64,000 bases of DNA, from positions 1,612,001-1,676,000 of the forward strand of contig NZ_AP022584.1 in the NCBI RefSeq assembly GCF_010731675.1, given 5' to 3'. The stretch comes from Mycobacterium marseillense. GTDB lineage: Bacteria > Actinomycetota > Actinomycetes > Mycobacteriales > Mycobacteriaceae. Below are positions 42,506-55,723 of the stretch, in pieces. Within the stretch, counting starts at the first letter, position 1. The number at the start of each line of letters is the position of its first letter. A program made the position numbers and the translations under genes. The notes beneath the pieces were generated by a model. That model saw only the letters and a program-made list of their open reading frames with translations, was not told the origin of the DNA and ran no database searches.

Positions 42506-43513
42506 CTAAGTCGGCAGGCGGCGGTTGATGAGCAACGCCGCCAGCGCCGCCAACGCCAAGACCAGCGCGCCGAGCCGCACCCAGCCCACGCTCGCGTCGC
42601 CCTTGATCGTCTCGTAGCCGATCTGCTGCTGCAGGGTCGCGTAAACGGCCTTCAGCTCCTGCAAAGACGCCGCGTTGTAGGCGTTCCCGCCCGAGAGCTG
42701 CGCCACCTTCTTGAGCGTCTCGTCGTCGACCGGCACCGGCTGGCGCTGGTCGTTGATCTCGACGAAGCCGTAGGGGGTGCCGAACGAGATCGTCGAGATC
42801 GGCACGCCCTGGTCCTTGGCGGTGCGCGCGGCGGTGAAGGCGCCCTTCGGGTTGTCCGGGTTGGTCGGCATCGTCTCCTTGCCGTCGGAGAACAACACGA
42901 TGCGCGCCGGGGGCGGTTTGTCGCCGCCGCCGATCACCGCCCCGACCGTCGCGATGGCCTGCAGTGCGGTGAAGATGCCCTCCCCGGTGGCCGTGCGGTC
43001 GGCGAACTGCAGCTTGTCCAGCGCCCTCTTCGTCGAGTCCCGGTTGGTCGTCGGCGACACCAACACCGTCGCGGTCCCCGCGTAGGCGATCAGCCCAAGG
43101 TTGATGCCCGGGGTCAGCTCGTCGGCGAACTGCTTGGCCGCCTCCTGGGCGGCCGCCATCCGGTTTGGCGAAACGTCGGTGGCGCGCATCGACTGCGACA
43201 CGTCGATCACCAGCATCACCACCGCGCGGTTGCGGGGGATGCGGACGTCGTTCGTCGGGCCCGCCATCGCGACGGTGAACAGCACCAGCGACGCGACGAG
43301 CAGGATCGCCGGCACGTGCCGCCAAGTCGACGGCCGTTTGGGCGCAACGCTTTCCAGCAGTTCCATGTTGGCGAACCGCAGCATGCGCCGCTGCCGCGCC
43401 AACTGCATCAGGATGTAGAGCGCGGCCAGCCCGAAGACAACCAAGAAGAACAGGAAGAACCACGAATGTTCGAAGCCCGACAACGACATCGGGCCGAGCA
43501 GCGGCAGGCTCAT
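42506..43513 (-). CDS. VWA-domain membrane protein (BatA-like), Rv1481 orthologue
   Basis: 335 residues. Two N-terminal helices ([20 protein letters not shown] and a second near 65-82) precede a von Willebrand A domain with the MIDAS motif [12 protein letters not shown] near residue 103 and the later metal-site residues in SDGKE. A C-terminal helix ([17 protein letters not shown]) anchors the end, so the VWA domain faces the exterior as in BatA/BatB proteins. It forms one operon with the DUF58 protein and MoxR1 upstream. These modules are thought to assemble or activate envelope protein complexes. Confidence 0.93.
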   Translation of the reverse strand: MSLPLLGPMSLSGFEHSWFFLFFLVVFGLAALYILMQLARQRRMLRFANMELLESVAPKRPSTWRHVPAILLVASLVLFTVAMAGPTNDVRIPRNRAVVMLVIDVSQSMRATDVSPNRMAAAQEAAKQFADELTPGINLGLIAYAGTATVLVSPTTNRDSTKRALDKLQFADRTATGEGIFTALQAIATVGAVIGGGDKPPPARIVLFSDGKETMPTNPDNPKGAFTAARTAKDQGVPISTISFGTPYGFVEINDQRQPVPVDDETLKKVAQLSGGNAYNAASLQELKAVYATLQQQIGYETIKGDASVGWVRLGALVLALAALAALLINRRLPT

Positions 43514-43520
43514 ATCCGAG

Positions 43521-44470
43521 TCACTGCCGCCCCGCCAATGCCCCGCGCCGGCGCGATTCCACGAACCGCACGATGTCGGCGATCCAGTCGCGGTCGGTGC
43601 GCAGCGTCAGGATCGGGGCCCCGCAGCTGCGGATGGTGCGCGCGACGTCGGCGCGGTGCGCCGCGGCGGCCTTGGCGAAGTCGTCGCGCAACTGCGCGTC
43701 GATGGTGAACTCGCGGGTGACCCCGGACTCGGCGTCCTGCAGCACCACGTCGCCGATGTCGGGCAGTTCGACGTCGCGGGGGTCGAGCACCTCGATGGCC
43801 AGCACCTCGTGCCGGGCGGCGACCGCCCGCAACGGGCGCATCCAGTTGATCGGACCCAGGAAATCGCTGATGATCACCGCCATGCCGCGCCGGCGTTCCG
43901 GGCGGCGCAGGGCGTCGATCGCCGTCGCCAGATCGCCGCGCACCCCGACCGGCGCGCGGGGCGTGGTGGCGATGGTGCGCAACAGCGTCTGTTCATGCTG
44001 GCGCCCGGAGCGGGCGGGCACCCGGGTGATGTTCGCGCCGGTGGAGACGATCGCGCCGAGCCGGTTGCCGCCCCCGCTGTTGAGGAAGGTGATCGCGGCC
44101 GCGGCCGCCACCGCCAGGTCCCGCTTCTCGCACACGGTAGTGCCGAAGTCCAGGCTGGCCGACATGTCCACCACCAACCAGGTTTCCAGCTCGCGGTCGG
44201 CGATCATCTGCCGGACGTGGGGATGCGTGGTGCGCGCGGTGACGGCCCAGTCCATCCGGCGGACGTCGTCGCCGGGCTGGTACTCGCGCGACTCCCCCGG
44301 CTCCGAGCCCGGCCCCGGGATCAGACCGAGGTGATCGCCGTGCAGCACACCGTCGAGCTTGCGTTTGACGGTGAGCTCGAGGGTGCGCAGCGCCGCCGAC
44401 AGCTTGGGGTCGTCGATCTGCCCCCGCTGCATCGACGGGGGATGCACAGCCGACGGCCTGGTGGGCTCGG

Positions 44471-44474
<4 letters not shown>
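43521..44474 (-). CDS. DUF58 protein, Rv1480 orthologue
   Basis: 317 residues. The DUF58 signature [21 protein letters not shown] lies near residue 55, followed by a VWA-like segment ([14 protein letters not shown] near residue 95). It is soluble, without a signal peptide. DUF58 proteins occur between MoxR ATPases and VWA proteins and probably bridge them. The ATG at 44474 overlaps the moxR1 stop by 4 bp, and the stop is 7 bp from the VWA gene, so all three should be coordinately translated. Confidence 0.93.
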
Positions 44475-45607
<1,133 letters not shown>

Positions 45608-45726
45608 GAACCCTCCACGCTCAATCGGACACGACTGCCGGGCAGCGACGTGCCCTCGTCCAACTATTCCAGGCCCGCCGGTCTCCGTCGACGCTCGCCC
45701 GGCCGATGGGTCGCCGGACCCCGGGA

Positions 45727-46461
45727 TCAGTACTCGATGATCCTGGTCAGGAACGGCGTCATACCGGGCTTGCGCACCGGGCTGACCGTAACCTTTCCGG
45801 CGCTGCCGGAGGCCTCCAGCATCTGGCCGTTGCCCAGGTACATGGTGACGTGTTGACCGCCGTTCGGCCCGTAGAAGATCAGGTCGCCGCGCCTGGCCTG
45901 ATCCGGCGGGATGTGGCGCCCGGCGTTGTATTGGTCACCGGAAAACCGCGGGATCAGCACGCCGACCCCGGCGAAGCCGTAGCGCATCAACCCCGAGCAG
46001 TCGAAGCCGGTGATGTTGGCGCCGTCTCCGACGCCCTTGCTGGGGCCGTCCAGCGAGCCGCCGCCCCACGAGTAGGGCACGCCCATTTGCGACCCCATCC
46101 GCTTGATGACGTACTCGATGGCCTGGCGGCCGTAGACCCGCGGGATCTTGCCGCCGGGGTTGGTGGGGGTCGCCGCGGTGGGAGCGGGATCGCCGCCGAT
46201 GTTGATCCCGAGCCCGCCGAGGAACTGCTTGCCCAGGTTGAAGGTGGTCTGGGTGGCCTGGGCGGTGGCCTGCAGCGAGGCGTTGGCGACGGCGAGCGGG
46301 TCGCCCGGGGCGCCGGCGCTGATCTGGGCCGGCAGGGTGGGGTCCCACCCGCCGGGATCGGCGACGGCCACCGGAGCCGGGGCGGCCACCGAAAGCATCA
46401 GCCCGGTCACCACAGTGGTGATCCAGGCGAAGGTGGTGAGACGAAACCGCTTGTGGCGCAT
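45727..46461 (-). CDS. ripB: RipB, NlpC/P60 peptidoglycan endopeptidase
   Basis: 244 residues with a signal peptide (FAWITTVVTGLMLSVAAPAP, cleavage near AVADP). The catalytic NlpC/P60 domain forms the C-terminal half: catalytic Cys in GFDCSGLMRY, His in GGQHVTMYLG and a third polar residue downstream. The segment IPRVYGRQAIEYVIKRMGSQ precedes the catalytic domain. RipB cleaves between D-Glu and mDAP in the stem peptide. It lacks the long coiled coil of RipA. It starts 10 bp after the ripA stop on the same strand and is almost certainly cotranscribed with it. Confidence 0.95.
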   Translation of the reverse strand: MRHKRFRLTTFAWITTVVTGLMLSVAAPAPVAVADPGGWDPTLPAQISAGAPGDPLAVANASLQATAQATQTTFNLGKQFLGGLGINIGGDPAPTAATPTNPGGKIPRVYGRQAIEYVIKRMGSQMGVPYSWGGGSLDGPSKGVGDGANITGFDCSGLMRYGFAGVGVLIPRFSGDQYNAGRHIPPDQARRGDLIFYGPNGGQHVTMYLGNGQMLEASGSAGKVTVSPVRKPGMTPFLTRIIEY

Positions 46462-46471
46462 GGCTCCTCGT

Positions 46472-47896
46472 TCAGTACTCGATGTAACGGACCACGTAGG
46501 GCGTCATGCCACTGGTGCGCACCGGGGCGACGCGGACCTTCAACCCGATGTCGGGAGCCTCGAGCATCTGGCCGTTACCGAGGTAGATCGTCACGTGCTG
46601 GCTGCCGCCCGGGCCGTAGAAGATGACGTCGCCGCGGCGCATCTGCGAGGACGGGATCTTGCGGCCCAGGTTGTACTGCGAACCCGAGTAGTGCGGCAGC
46701 TTGATGCCCACCCCGGCGAACGAGTACAGGACCAGACCCGAACAGTCGAAGCCGGTGATGCCCGCCCCGGAGTCGATGCCCTTACTCGGGCCGGCCGCGT
46801 TCCCGCCGCCCCAGGAGTAGGGCACGCCGATCTGCGACATGCCGCGCCGGATCACGTATTCGGAGGCCTGCCGCCCGTAGACGCGAGGAATGCGCCCCCC
46901 GACCCCGCCCGGCGACGCGTTGGTGATGCCGGTGTCGTCGGGCTTGAGGATGCCCATCTGTTGCAGGAAGTTGCGGCCGAGACCGGCGGTGACCTGTGTC
47001 GAGGTGGCCGAGATGCCCAGCACCTGGTTGATCACCGCGATCGGGTCGCCGGGGATGTTGGCGCTCGGGATCATCGGCAGCGTGGGGTCCCAGGCGCCGT
47101 CCCACTGGCGTCCGGCCGACGGTGCCGCGCCGCCGGGCGCTCCCGTCTCCCACCGATCGCCCGACCCCGCGGACCCTTGCCGGGCGGCGGCCTCGCGCTT
47201 GGCGGCCTCGAGCTTGGCCTGCGCCTGGTTCCGCTCGGCGGCCAGCCGCATCATGTCCTCGCGCTGCTCGTCGAACTTCTGCCGGGAATTGATCAGCGCC
47301 GCCACGGCGGCGTCCTGGCTGGACTTGGCGCCGGCGGCGGCCTTGTCGGCGTTCTGCTTGGCCAGCCGCGCGGCCGATTCCTTGTTCAGCTGCTCGGTGC
47401 GGGCCTGCTGCAGCTTGGCCATCACGGTCTGCGAACTGGCGGTCAGGTTCTTGGCGGCGGCCTCGGTGGCGATGATGTCGTCGGGGCTGCTGGCCGTCAG
47501 GTAGCTGCTCGACGGTCCGTTCATATAGGCGGCGGCGGCGAAGGTGTTGAAGCGCTGCTGGGCCCCGGCGATCGCGGCGTTGGCGTCCTTGACCGCCTGT
47601 TGGCTGGTCTCCAGGTCGTGTTGGGCGGTGGCCACGTTGTCCCGGGCGGTCTCGACGTCGACGAGGGCCTTGTTGACGCTTTCCTGCTCGGTCTGAATTT
47701 CCGCACTCAGGTTCTGCAGGCGCTGGTTGGCCTTGGCGACGTTCGCGATCAGCGCGGCCAGACTGTCGGCGCCGGGGTCGCCCTGCGCCAGTCCCGGGGT
47801 GCACACCAAGAGGGCCAGGCTCAACACCGATGGCACGACGGGCCGCACGAGTCTTGCGGCCGGTCGCGCGGAAGACCCCCAGCGTGTGCGTCTCAT
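46472..47896 (-). CDS. ripA: RipA, NlpC/P60 peptidoglycan endopeptidase with coiled-coil prodomain
   Basis: 474 residues from ATG 47896. A signal peptide (LVRPVVPSVLSLALLVC, cleavage near residue 38) is followed by a long helical coiled coil at about 40-240 (ANVAKANQRLQNLSAEIQTE onward). That region auto-inhibits the enzyme until processed. A linker and then the NlpC/P60 domain follow, with catalytic Cys in GFDCSGLVLY and His in GSQHVTIYLG. RipA separates daughter cells with RpfB. The length matches M. tuberculosis RipA (472). A possible MtrA-type direct repeat lies about 155 bp upstream. Confidence 0.95.
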   Translation of the reverse strand: MRRTRWGSSARPAARLVRPVVPSVLSLALLVCTPGLAQGDPGADSLAALIANVAKANQRLQNLSAEIQTEQESVNKALVDVETARDNVATAQHDLETSQQAVKDANAAIAGAQQRFNTFAAAAYMNGPSSSYLTASSPDDIIATEAAAKNLTASSQTVMAKLQQARTEQLNKESAARLAKQNADKAAAGAKSSQDAAVAALINSRQKFDEQREDMMRLAAERNQAQAKLEAAKREAAARQGSAGSGDRWETGAPGGAAPSAGRQWDGAWDPTLPMIPSANIPGDPIAVINQVLGISATSTQVTAGLGRNFLQQMGILKPDDTGITNASPGGVGGRIPRVYGRQASEYVIRRGMSQIGVPYSWGGGNAAGPSKGIDSGAGITGFDCSGLVLYSFAGVGIKLPHYSGSQYNLGRKIPSSQMRRGDVIFYGPGGSQHVTIYLGNGQMLEAPDIGLKVRVAPVRTSGMTPYVVRYIEY

Positions 47897-48051
47897 TCGA
47901 CTAGGTCTCCTACGGCTCGACGCGACGGGTGGCGCCGGCCACAGCATTCTCGTAAGGCGCCAAAGACAACACCAGCATCATTTGCACCGTACGTCACATG
48001 GGTGGGCGTGCAAACGCTCCACCGAAATCGCACTCTCTACGTGCGTTTAAT

Positions 48052-48067
48052 GTGACCGAACGGTGAC
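48052..48067 (-). promoter_or_regulatory. Putative MtrA-type direct repeat upstream of ripA
   Basis: On the minus strand GTCAC occurs twice with an 11-bp period (48067-48063 and 48056-48052), about 155 bp upstream of the ripA start. MtrA, an OmpR-family regulator, recognises GTCAC-type direct repeats and is reported to regulate ripA, so this is a reasonable candidate site. Confidence 0.45.
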
Positions 48068-48098
48068 CTGGCCCGTTTGCCGAATTTGCGGCGAGGCG

Positions 48099-48671
48099 TC
48101 AGGCCCCGGTGTTGGCCTCGGCATCCTGAGGCGTCGCGGTGTCCTCCGAGGTTGCTGGGCGCGTGCCGCGCGTCTGCAGCAGTCGGGTGCCCACGGCCGC
48201 GGCGAGGACCGCGATCAACAGGAAGATCGTCAGGCCGGTCCAGGGAAACTCGGGCGTGTCGAGCTCGTGCAGGAAATGCTGCGCCGAGACGACCGGGTTG
48301 CCCGTCTTGGCGATGTCCTCGCCGGCCTCGAGGGTGACGCGCGGGAACTGCGTGCTGTAGCTGCCGACGTAACTCGGGCTCAGCGTCAGCACCGTGGCGT
48401 CGTGGTAATCGGCGCCGACCACCGTCGAGATGTCGCGCAGCGGGGTGTCGTTCGGGGGGTTGTGGTCGAGCAGCACGATCTTGAGGTTGATGCCGTCGGC
48501 GTGCGCCTGGTTGACCACCTCGAGCAGTCCGGGCATGGCCGCCGGCGGCGCGCTGACTCCGGTGGCGGCGACCTGGGTCTTGATCATCGTCATGTCGACG
48601 TCCACCGGAATGTAGGTGGGGAGGACCGGAACCGTTTGCGGCAGCGGTCCGATGAAATCTTGCCCGGTCAT
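48099..48671 (-). CDS. Conserved membrane protein, Rv1476 orthologue
   Basis: 190 residues. The soluble N-terminal domain has no signal peptide (LPTYIPVDVDMTMIKTQVAA near residue 16; IVLLDHNPPNDTPLRDIST near residue 60). One C-terminal helix follows (FPWTGLTIFLLIAVLAAAVG, about residues 140-160) with a short acidic tail. It is a tail-anchored-looking protein of unknown function conserved in mycobacteria. It is transcribed toward ripA with a 202-bp gap and divergent from the aconitase gene with 248 bp between. Confidence 0.88.
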   Translation of the reverse strand: MTGQDFIGPLPQTVPVLPTYIPVDVDMTMIKTQVAATGVSAPPAAMPGLLEVVNQAHADGINLKIVLLDHNPPNDTPLRDISTVVGADYHDATVLTLSPSYVGSYSTQFPRVTLEAGEDIAKTGNPVVSAQHFLHELDTPEFPWTGLTIFLLIAVLAAAVGTRLLQTRGTRPATSEDTATPQDAEANTGA

Positions 48672-48919
48672 CTGCGCCTCCTGCGTAGTGCTAGAGGCAC
48701 CGTACGCGACGCCGCGGCGGCGCAGCGCGCCCGTCGGCGGTCGCCTCGCGTTCTGCGCCGACGAGATTGGGGCGCACGCGGAGGTTTAAACCGGTGGCCG
48801 CCGCGATAAGACTGCAATCAGGACTGCCGTCGTAATGCAGGACAAGCGTACTGTTAAAGTTGGCAGCGATCCGCCGACACCAGCCCGTCGCCGGGAGAAC
48901 TAAATCCTTGGGAGTTGAA

Positions 48920-51742
<2,823 letters not shown>

Positions 51743-51763
51743 CGCGAGCCGGCCCAGCCAGTC

Positions 51764-52378
51764 GTGCCCAAGGTCAGCGAGGATCATCTGGCGGCCCGCC
51801 GCCGCCAGATCCTCGACGGCGCCCGCCGCTGCTTCGCCGAATTCGGCTACGACAAGGCCACGGTGCGCCGGCTGGAGAAGGCGATCGGGATGTCGCGCGG
51901 CGCAATCTTCCACCATTTCCGGGACAAGGACGCGCTGTTTTTCGCCCTCGCCCACGAGGACGCCGAGCGGATGGCCGATGTCGCCTCCCGCGCCGGACTG
52001 ATCCAGGTGATGCGGGACATGCTGGCCGCGCCCGACCAGTTCGACTGGCTGGCCACCAGATTGGAGATCGCCCGCAAGCTGCGCAACGATCCCGCGTTCA
52101 GCCGCGGCTGGGCGGAGCGATCGGCCGAACTGGCGGCGGCGACCACCGATCGGTTGCGCCGGCAGACCGAGGCGCACCGGGTGCGCGACGACGTGCCCGG
52201 CGATGTACTGCAGTGCTATCTGGAGTTGGTGCTCGACGGCCTGGTGGCCCGGTTGGCGTCCGGCGAGGATCCGCAGCGCCTGTCCTCCGTGCTCGACCTG
52301 GTGGAAAACTCGGTGCGGCGCAGCGATTTTGGCGGTTCTCGACGCGAGAGTGGCGACACTGCGAGCAAGGGGACGTGA
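51764..52378 (+). CDS. TetR-family regulator, Rv1474c orthologue
   Basis: 204 residues from GTG 51764. The N-terminal HTH is clear: RRRQILDGARRCFAEFGYDK at residue 12, then KATVRRLEKAIGMSRGAIFH and HFRDKDALFFAL. The C-terminal ligand-binding domain is helical. It starts 21 bp after acn, so the two are probably cotranscribed. In M. tuberculosis the equivalent regulator controls acn in an iron-linked manner, so the same feedback is likely here. The C-terminal tail (SDFGGSRRESGDTASKGT) looks variable. It converges on the small HTH gene. Confidence 0.93.
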   Translation: MPKVSEDHLAARRRQILDGARRCFAEFGYDKATVRRLEKAIGMSRGAIFHHFRDKDALFFALAHEDAERMADVASRAGLIQVMRDMLAAPDQFDWLATRLEIARKLRNDPAFSRGWAERSAELAAATTDRLRRQTEAHRVRDDVPGDVLQCYLELVLDGLVARLASGEDPQRLSSVLDLVENSVRRSDFGGSRRESGDTASKGT

Positions 52379-52391
52379 TCCCGCAGTGACG

Positions 52392-52601
52392 CTATACCCG
52401 CGCGGCCTTCGCGGTCCGGTTGGGGCCGCCACGGCTGCGCATCGTGGTACCCGACTCCCGCAGCAGGCTGTGGATCGACCCGTACGACCTGCCGGTCGTG
52501 GCAACCAGACTCCGGATGCTGGCCCCGCCTTCGTAGGCGTGGCGAAGCTCGTCCAACAACTGGTCGCGCGCCTTGGCCGACCTTTGCACTGTTCTTCTCA
52601 T
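52392..52601 (-). CDS. Small HTH protein, Rv1473A orthologue
   Basis: 69 residues from ATG 52601 (MRRTVQRSAKARDQLLDEL). It is a single helix-turn-helix with ASIRSLVATTGRSYGSIHSL near residues 29-48, followed by a basic tail (RSRGGPNRTAKAARV). It looks like a DNA-binding protein that recognises sites without an extra effector domain. It lies 109 bp downstream of the ABC-F gene on the same strand and is convergent with the TetR gene. An ORF starting at 52709 would overlap the ABC-F stop and is not needed. Confidence 0.85.
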   Translation of the reverse strand: MRRTVQRSAKARDQLLDELRHAYEGGASIRSLVATTGRSYGSIHSLLRESGTTMRSRGGPNRTAKAARV

Positions 52602-52710
52602 GGCTCCTCCGACGCCGGGACACGACCGCAAGCACTTAGAGTAAGAAGCCGTTGTCGGCCGCGGGCGGATTTCGCCAAATCGCCTGCGGCCACGAGCCAC
52701 CAGCGTCAAA

Positions 52711-54348
52711 TCAGGCGAGCTCGATGAGATCCCGGTATTCGTCGGACCAGTAGTCCTCGGTGCCGTCGGGCAGCAACACCACCCGTTGCGGGTCGAGGGC
52801 CTCGGCGGCGCCGGGATCGTGCGTCACCAGGACCACCGCCCCCTGGTAACTGCGCAGCGCGTCGAGCACCTGCTCGCGCGACGCGGGGTCGAGGTTGTTC
52901 GTCGGCTCGTCGAGCAACAAGACGTTGGCGGTCGAGGCCACCAAACCGGCCAGCGCGAGCCGGGTTTTCTCACCGCCGGACAGGGTGCCCGCGAATTGGT
53001 CGAGCTGCGGGCCGCTGAACATGAACGCGCCCAGCAGGCCGCGCAGGTCCTGCTCGCCCGAATCCGGCGCGGCGTGCCGGATGTTCTCCCAGACGCTCGC
53101 ATCGTTGTCGAGGGTGTCGTGCTCCTGCGCGAAGTAGCCGATCCGCAGGCCGTGCCCGGGCTCGAGGCCTCCGGTGTCGGGAACCTCGGTGCCGGCCAGC
53201 AGCCTCAGCAGCGTGGTCTTGCCGGCGCCGTTGAGTCCCAGCACCACCACCCGCGAGCCGCGGTCGATCGCGAGATCGACGCCGGTGAACACCTCCAGCG
53301 ATCCGTAGGACTTGCTCAGCCCCTTGGCGACCAACGGCGTGCGCCCGCACGCGGCCGGCGTCGGGAACTTGATGCGGGCCACCTTGTCGGCGACGCGCTC
53401 CTCGTCGAGGGCCGCCATCATCCGGTCGGCGCGGCGCAACATGTTTTGGGCGGCAACGGCTTTGGTGGCTTTGGCGCCGAGCTTCGCGGCCTGGGTCCGC
53501 AGCGCGGCGGCCTTGCGTTCGGCGTTGGCGCGCTCCCGGCGGCGGCGCTGCTCGTCGGTCGCGCGGGCGTCGAGGTACTTCTGCCAGCCCATGTTGTAGA
53601 CGTCGGCCTCGCCGCGCACGGCGTCCAAAAACCACACCCGGTTGACGACGTCGGCGAGCAATTCGACGTTGTGGCTGATGATCACCAGCCCGCCGGTGTG
53701 GGCCCGCAGGAAATCCCGCAACCAGCCGATGGAATCCGCATCCAGGTGGTTGGTGGGCTCGTCGAGCAACAGCGTGGTCTCCGAGCCCGACGTTCCCGCG
53801 CCGCCCTCGGAGGCGGCGAACAGGATGCGCGCCAGTTCCACCCGGCGTCGCTGCCCGCCGGACAGGGTGCGCAGCTGCTGGGTCAGCACCCGTTCCGGCA
53901 GACCGAGACTGGCGCAGATGCGGCTGGCTTCGCTCTCCGCGCCGTACCCGCCCAAGGCCACGAAACGCTCCTCGAGCTGCCCGTAGCGGCGGATCGCGCG
54001 GTCGCGGGCGTCGTCGTCGGCGACCTCGGCCATCAACGCCTGCTGCTTTTCCAGGTCGGTGAGCAACACGTCGAGCCCGCGGGCCGACAGGACCCGGTCG
54101 CGGGCCAGCACATCGAGGTCGCCCTCTTTGGGATCCTGTGGCAGATAACCGATTTCGCCAGTCCGGGTAATCGACCCGGCGTACGGCTCGGTCTCGCCCG
54201 CCAGGATGCGCAGGGTGGTGGTCTTGCCCGCGCCGTTGCGGCCGACCAGGCCGATGCGGTCGCCGGGCTGGATCCGCAGGTCGGGGCCGTCGGGTGAGAG
54301 CAGGATGCGCGCGCCAGCGCGGACCTCCAGGTCCGTGGCCGTGATCAC
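52711..54348 (-). CDS. ABC-F family ATPase, Rv1473 orthologue
   Basis: 545 residues with two ABC domains and no transmembrane part. Walker A motifs are GLVGRNGAGKTTTLRIL (residue 33) and VLGLNGAGKTTLLRLL (near 350). The signatures are LSGGQRRRVELARILF and LSGGEKTRLALAGLV, with Walker B LLLDEPTNHLDAD and LLLDEPTNNLDPA. A basic linker lies between the domains (about residues 235-300, with DEQRRRRERANAERKAA), as in ribosome-binding ABC-F factors. It could relieve stalled translation or confer resistance to ribosome-targeting drugs such as macrolides; the latter has been proposed for Rv1473. Confidence 0.94.
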   Translation of the reverse strand: MITATDLEVRAGARILLSPDGPDLRIQPGDRIGLVGRNGAGKTTTLRILAGETEPYAGSITRTGEIGYLPQDPKEGDLDVLARDRVLSARGLDVLLTDLEKQQALMAEVADDDARDRAIRRYGQLEERFVALGGYGAESEASRICASLGLPERVLTQQLRTLSGGQRRRVELARILFAASEGGAGTSGSETTLLLDEPTNHLDADSIGWLRDFLRAHTGGLVIISHNVELLADVVNRVWFLDAVRGEADVYNMGWQKYLDARATDEQRRRRERANAERKAAALRTQAAKLGAKATKAVAAQNMLRRADRMMAALDEERVADKVARIKFPTPAACGRTPLVAKGLSKSYGSLEVFTGVDLAIDRGSRVVVLGLNGAGKTTLLRLLAGTEVPDTGGLEPGHGLRIGYFAQEHDTLDNDASVWENIRHAAPDSGEQDLRGLLGAFMFSGPQLDQFAGTLSGGEKTRLALAGLVASTANVLLLDEPTNNLDPASREQVLDALRSYQGAVVLVTHDPGAAEALDPQRVVLLPDGTEDYWSDEYRDLIELA

Positions 54349-54375
54349 GATCGCTCTCCTGAGTTGAAAAGACGC

Positions 54376-55185
54376 CTATTTGTCGTCGGTGAATACCGCT
54401 GGTCGTCGTTCTGCGCGTGCGGCAACCGCTTCTTCGAAGTTGGCGGTGAGCAGGCGGACGAAAAGCTGTCCCAAGCCTTCGGCTTGCATGTGCCCTTCCA
54501 GGCTACCGGCGTCCAGTCCACTCCACAGCGTGCGCTTGGTCAACTCGACGCCCGGGCGCGAGAACGCCGCGATTCTGGCGGCGATCGCGTAGCAGGTGTC
54601 CAGCAGCTGCTTGTCGGGCACCTGGCAGGACACCAGCCCGATGCGCTCGGCTTCCTCGGCGGTGATGTCGCGGCCGGTCAGCATGATCTCGAACGCCCGC
54701 GACGACCCGATCGCCCGCGGCAGCAGATACGACAGCCCCAGCTCGCTGGCCGTCAGCCCGTTGTTGATGCCGGCGGCGCGGAAGTACGCGCTGGTGGAGG
54801 CCACCCGGATGTCGGCGGCCAGCGCCAAACACAGGCCCCCGCCGATGGCGGGCCCGTTGACCGCGGCGATCACCGGTTGGTGCAGCCGGCGCAACCCCAG
54901 GATGACCTCGTCGAGGATCTCCATGGAGCGCAGCGCGTAGGTGGGGCGGGTCAGCCCCTCGACGTGGGGCACCGAGCCCGCGGACTTGTGGTCAGCGCCC
55001 GAGGAAAAGCCCCGGCCGGCGCCGGTGAGCACGACCACGCGCACCGAGTTGTCGTGCCTGACCTTCTCCAAGGCCTCCTTGAGCGGCACCATGACGTCGA
55101 AGGCCATGGAGTTCATCCGCTCGGGCCGGTTGAGGGTTATCAGCGCGACGCCGGGCCTCGGGTGGTCTACCAGTACCAAACTCAC
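54376..55185 (-). CDS. echA12: EchA12, enoyl-CoA hydratase/isomerase family
   Basis: 269 residues of the crotonase fold. The oxyanion-hole segments are VLTGAGRGFSSGADHKSAG near residue 52 and the Gly-rich IAAVNGPAIGGGLCLALAAD near residue 105. One catalytic Glu expected in hydratases is replaced in this segment by a hydrophobic context (SELGLSYLLPRA near residue 145), so a classic hydratase activity is not assured. It lies 27 bp upstream of the ABC-F gene and 41 bp after the thioredoxin gene on the same strand, matching Rv1471-Rv1472-Rv1473. Confidence 0.93.
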   Translation of the reverse strand: MSLVLVDHPRPGVALITLNRPERMNSMAFDVMVPLKEALEKVRHDNSVRVVVLTGAGRGFSSGADHKSAGSVPHVEGLTRPTYALRSMEILDEVILGLRRLHQPVIAAVNGPAIGGGLCLALAADIRVASTSAYFRAAGINNGLTASELGLSYLLPRAIGSSRAFEIMLTGRDITAEEAERIGLVSCQVPDKQLLDTCYAIAARIAAFSRPGVELTKRTLWSGLDAGSLEGHMQAEGLGQLFVRLLTANFEEAVAARAERRPAVFTDDK

Positions 55186-55226
55186 CCATGCAACCTAGCG
55201 CGTGGCCGACGGCGACGCGGTCGCTC

Positions 55227-55580
55227 CTACTCGGCCGAACCGGCCTCGGCGGCGTCGATGTCGAACGCCCGGACCTGTTGGACCAGGTCCTCCAGTGCCG
55301 CCGGTGGCAGCGCCCCGGGCTGGTTGAACAGCAGTTTGCCCTTCTTGAAGGCCATCAGCGTGGGGATGGACCGGATCTGGGCAGCCGCGGCCAGCTGTTG
55401 CTCGGCCTCGGTGTCGACCTTGGCGTGCACGATGTCGGGATGTTTCTCCGACGAGGCCTGGAAAGTGGGGCCGAACTGGCGGCACGGACCACACCAGGAC
55501 GCCCAGAAGTCGACGAGCACGATGTCGTTGCCCTCGATGGTTTCGTTGAACTTCTCAGCGGTGAGATCAAGTGTTGTCAC
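55227..55580 (-). CDS. trxB1: Thioredoxin TrxB1 (Rv1471 orthologue)
   Basis: 117 residues from GTG 55580 (VTTLDLTAEKFNETI). It has the thioredoxin fold with the active site DFWASWCGPCRQFGP near residue 30 and the cis-Pro segment IRSIPTLMAFKKGKLLF. The last 25 residues (FDIDAAEAGSAE) are a slightly extended tail. It is a cytoplasmic disulfide reductase. A longer reading frame up to 55742 has no conserved content and would overlap the divergent fadE15 start. There is 143 bp between the two divergent starts. Confidence 0.92.
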   Translation of the reverse strand: MTTLDLTAEKFNETIEGNDIVLVDFWASWCGPCRQFGPTFQASSEKHPDIVHAKVDTEAEQQLAAAAQIRSIPTLMAFKKGKLLFNQPGALPPAALEDLVQQVRAFDIDAAEAGSAE

Positions 55581-55723
55581 ATTTGCCGTAACGCCCGGCG
55601 CCGACGTGGTGTTCCCGCCCCGCGACACCGCCCCCGCTCTGGTTACGGTTGCGTACGTTTTCCCGCGTCCGACAGACTGTGCCTGACCATCCGCCGCCTC
55701 AATGAACCAGTGAGGGAATCGCG

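Noticed and set aside
46148..48055. 635-codon open frame on the plus strand
   Set aside because: Antisense to ripA and ripB, which are unambiguous.
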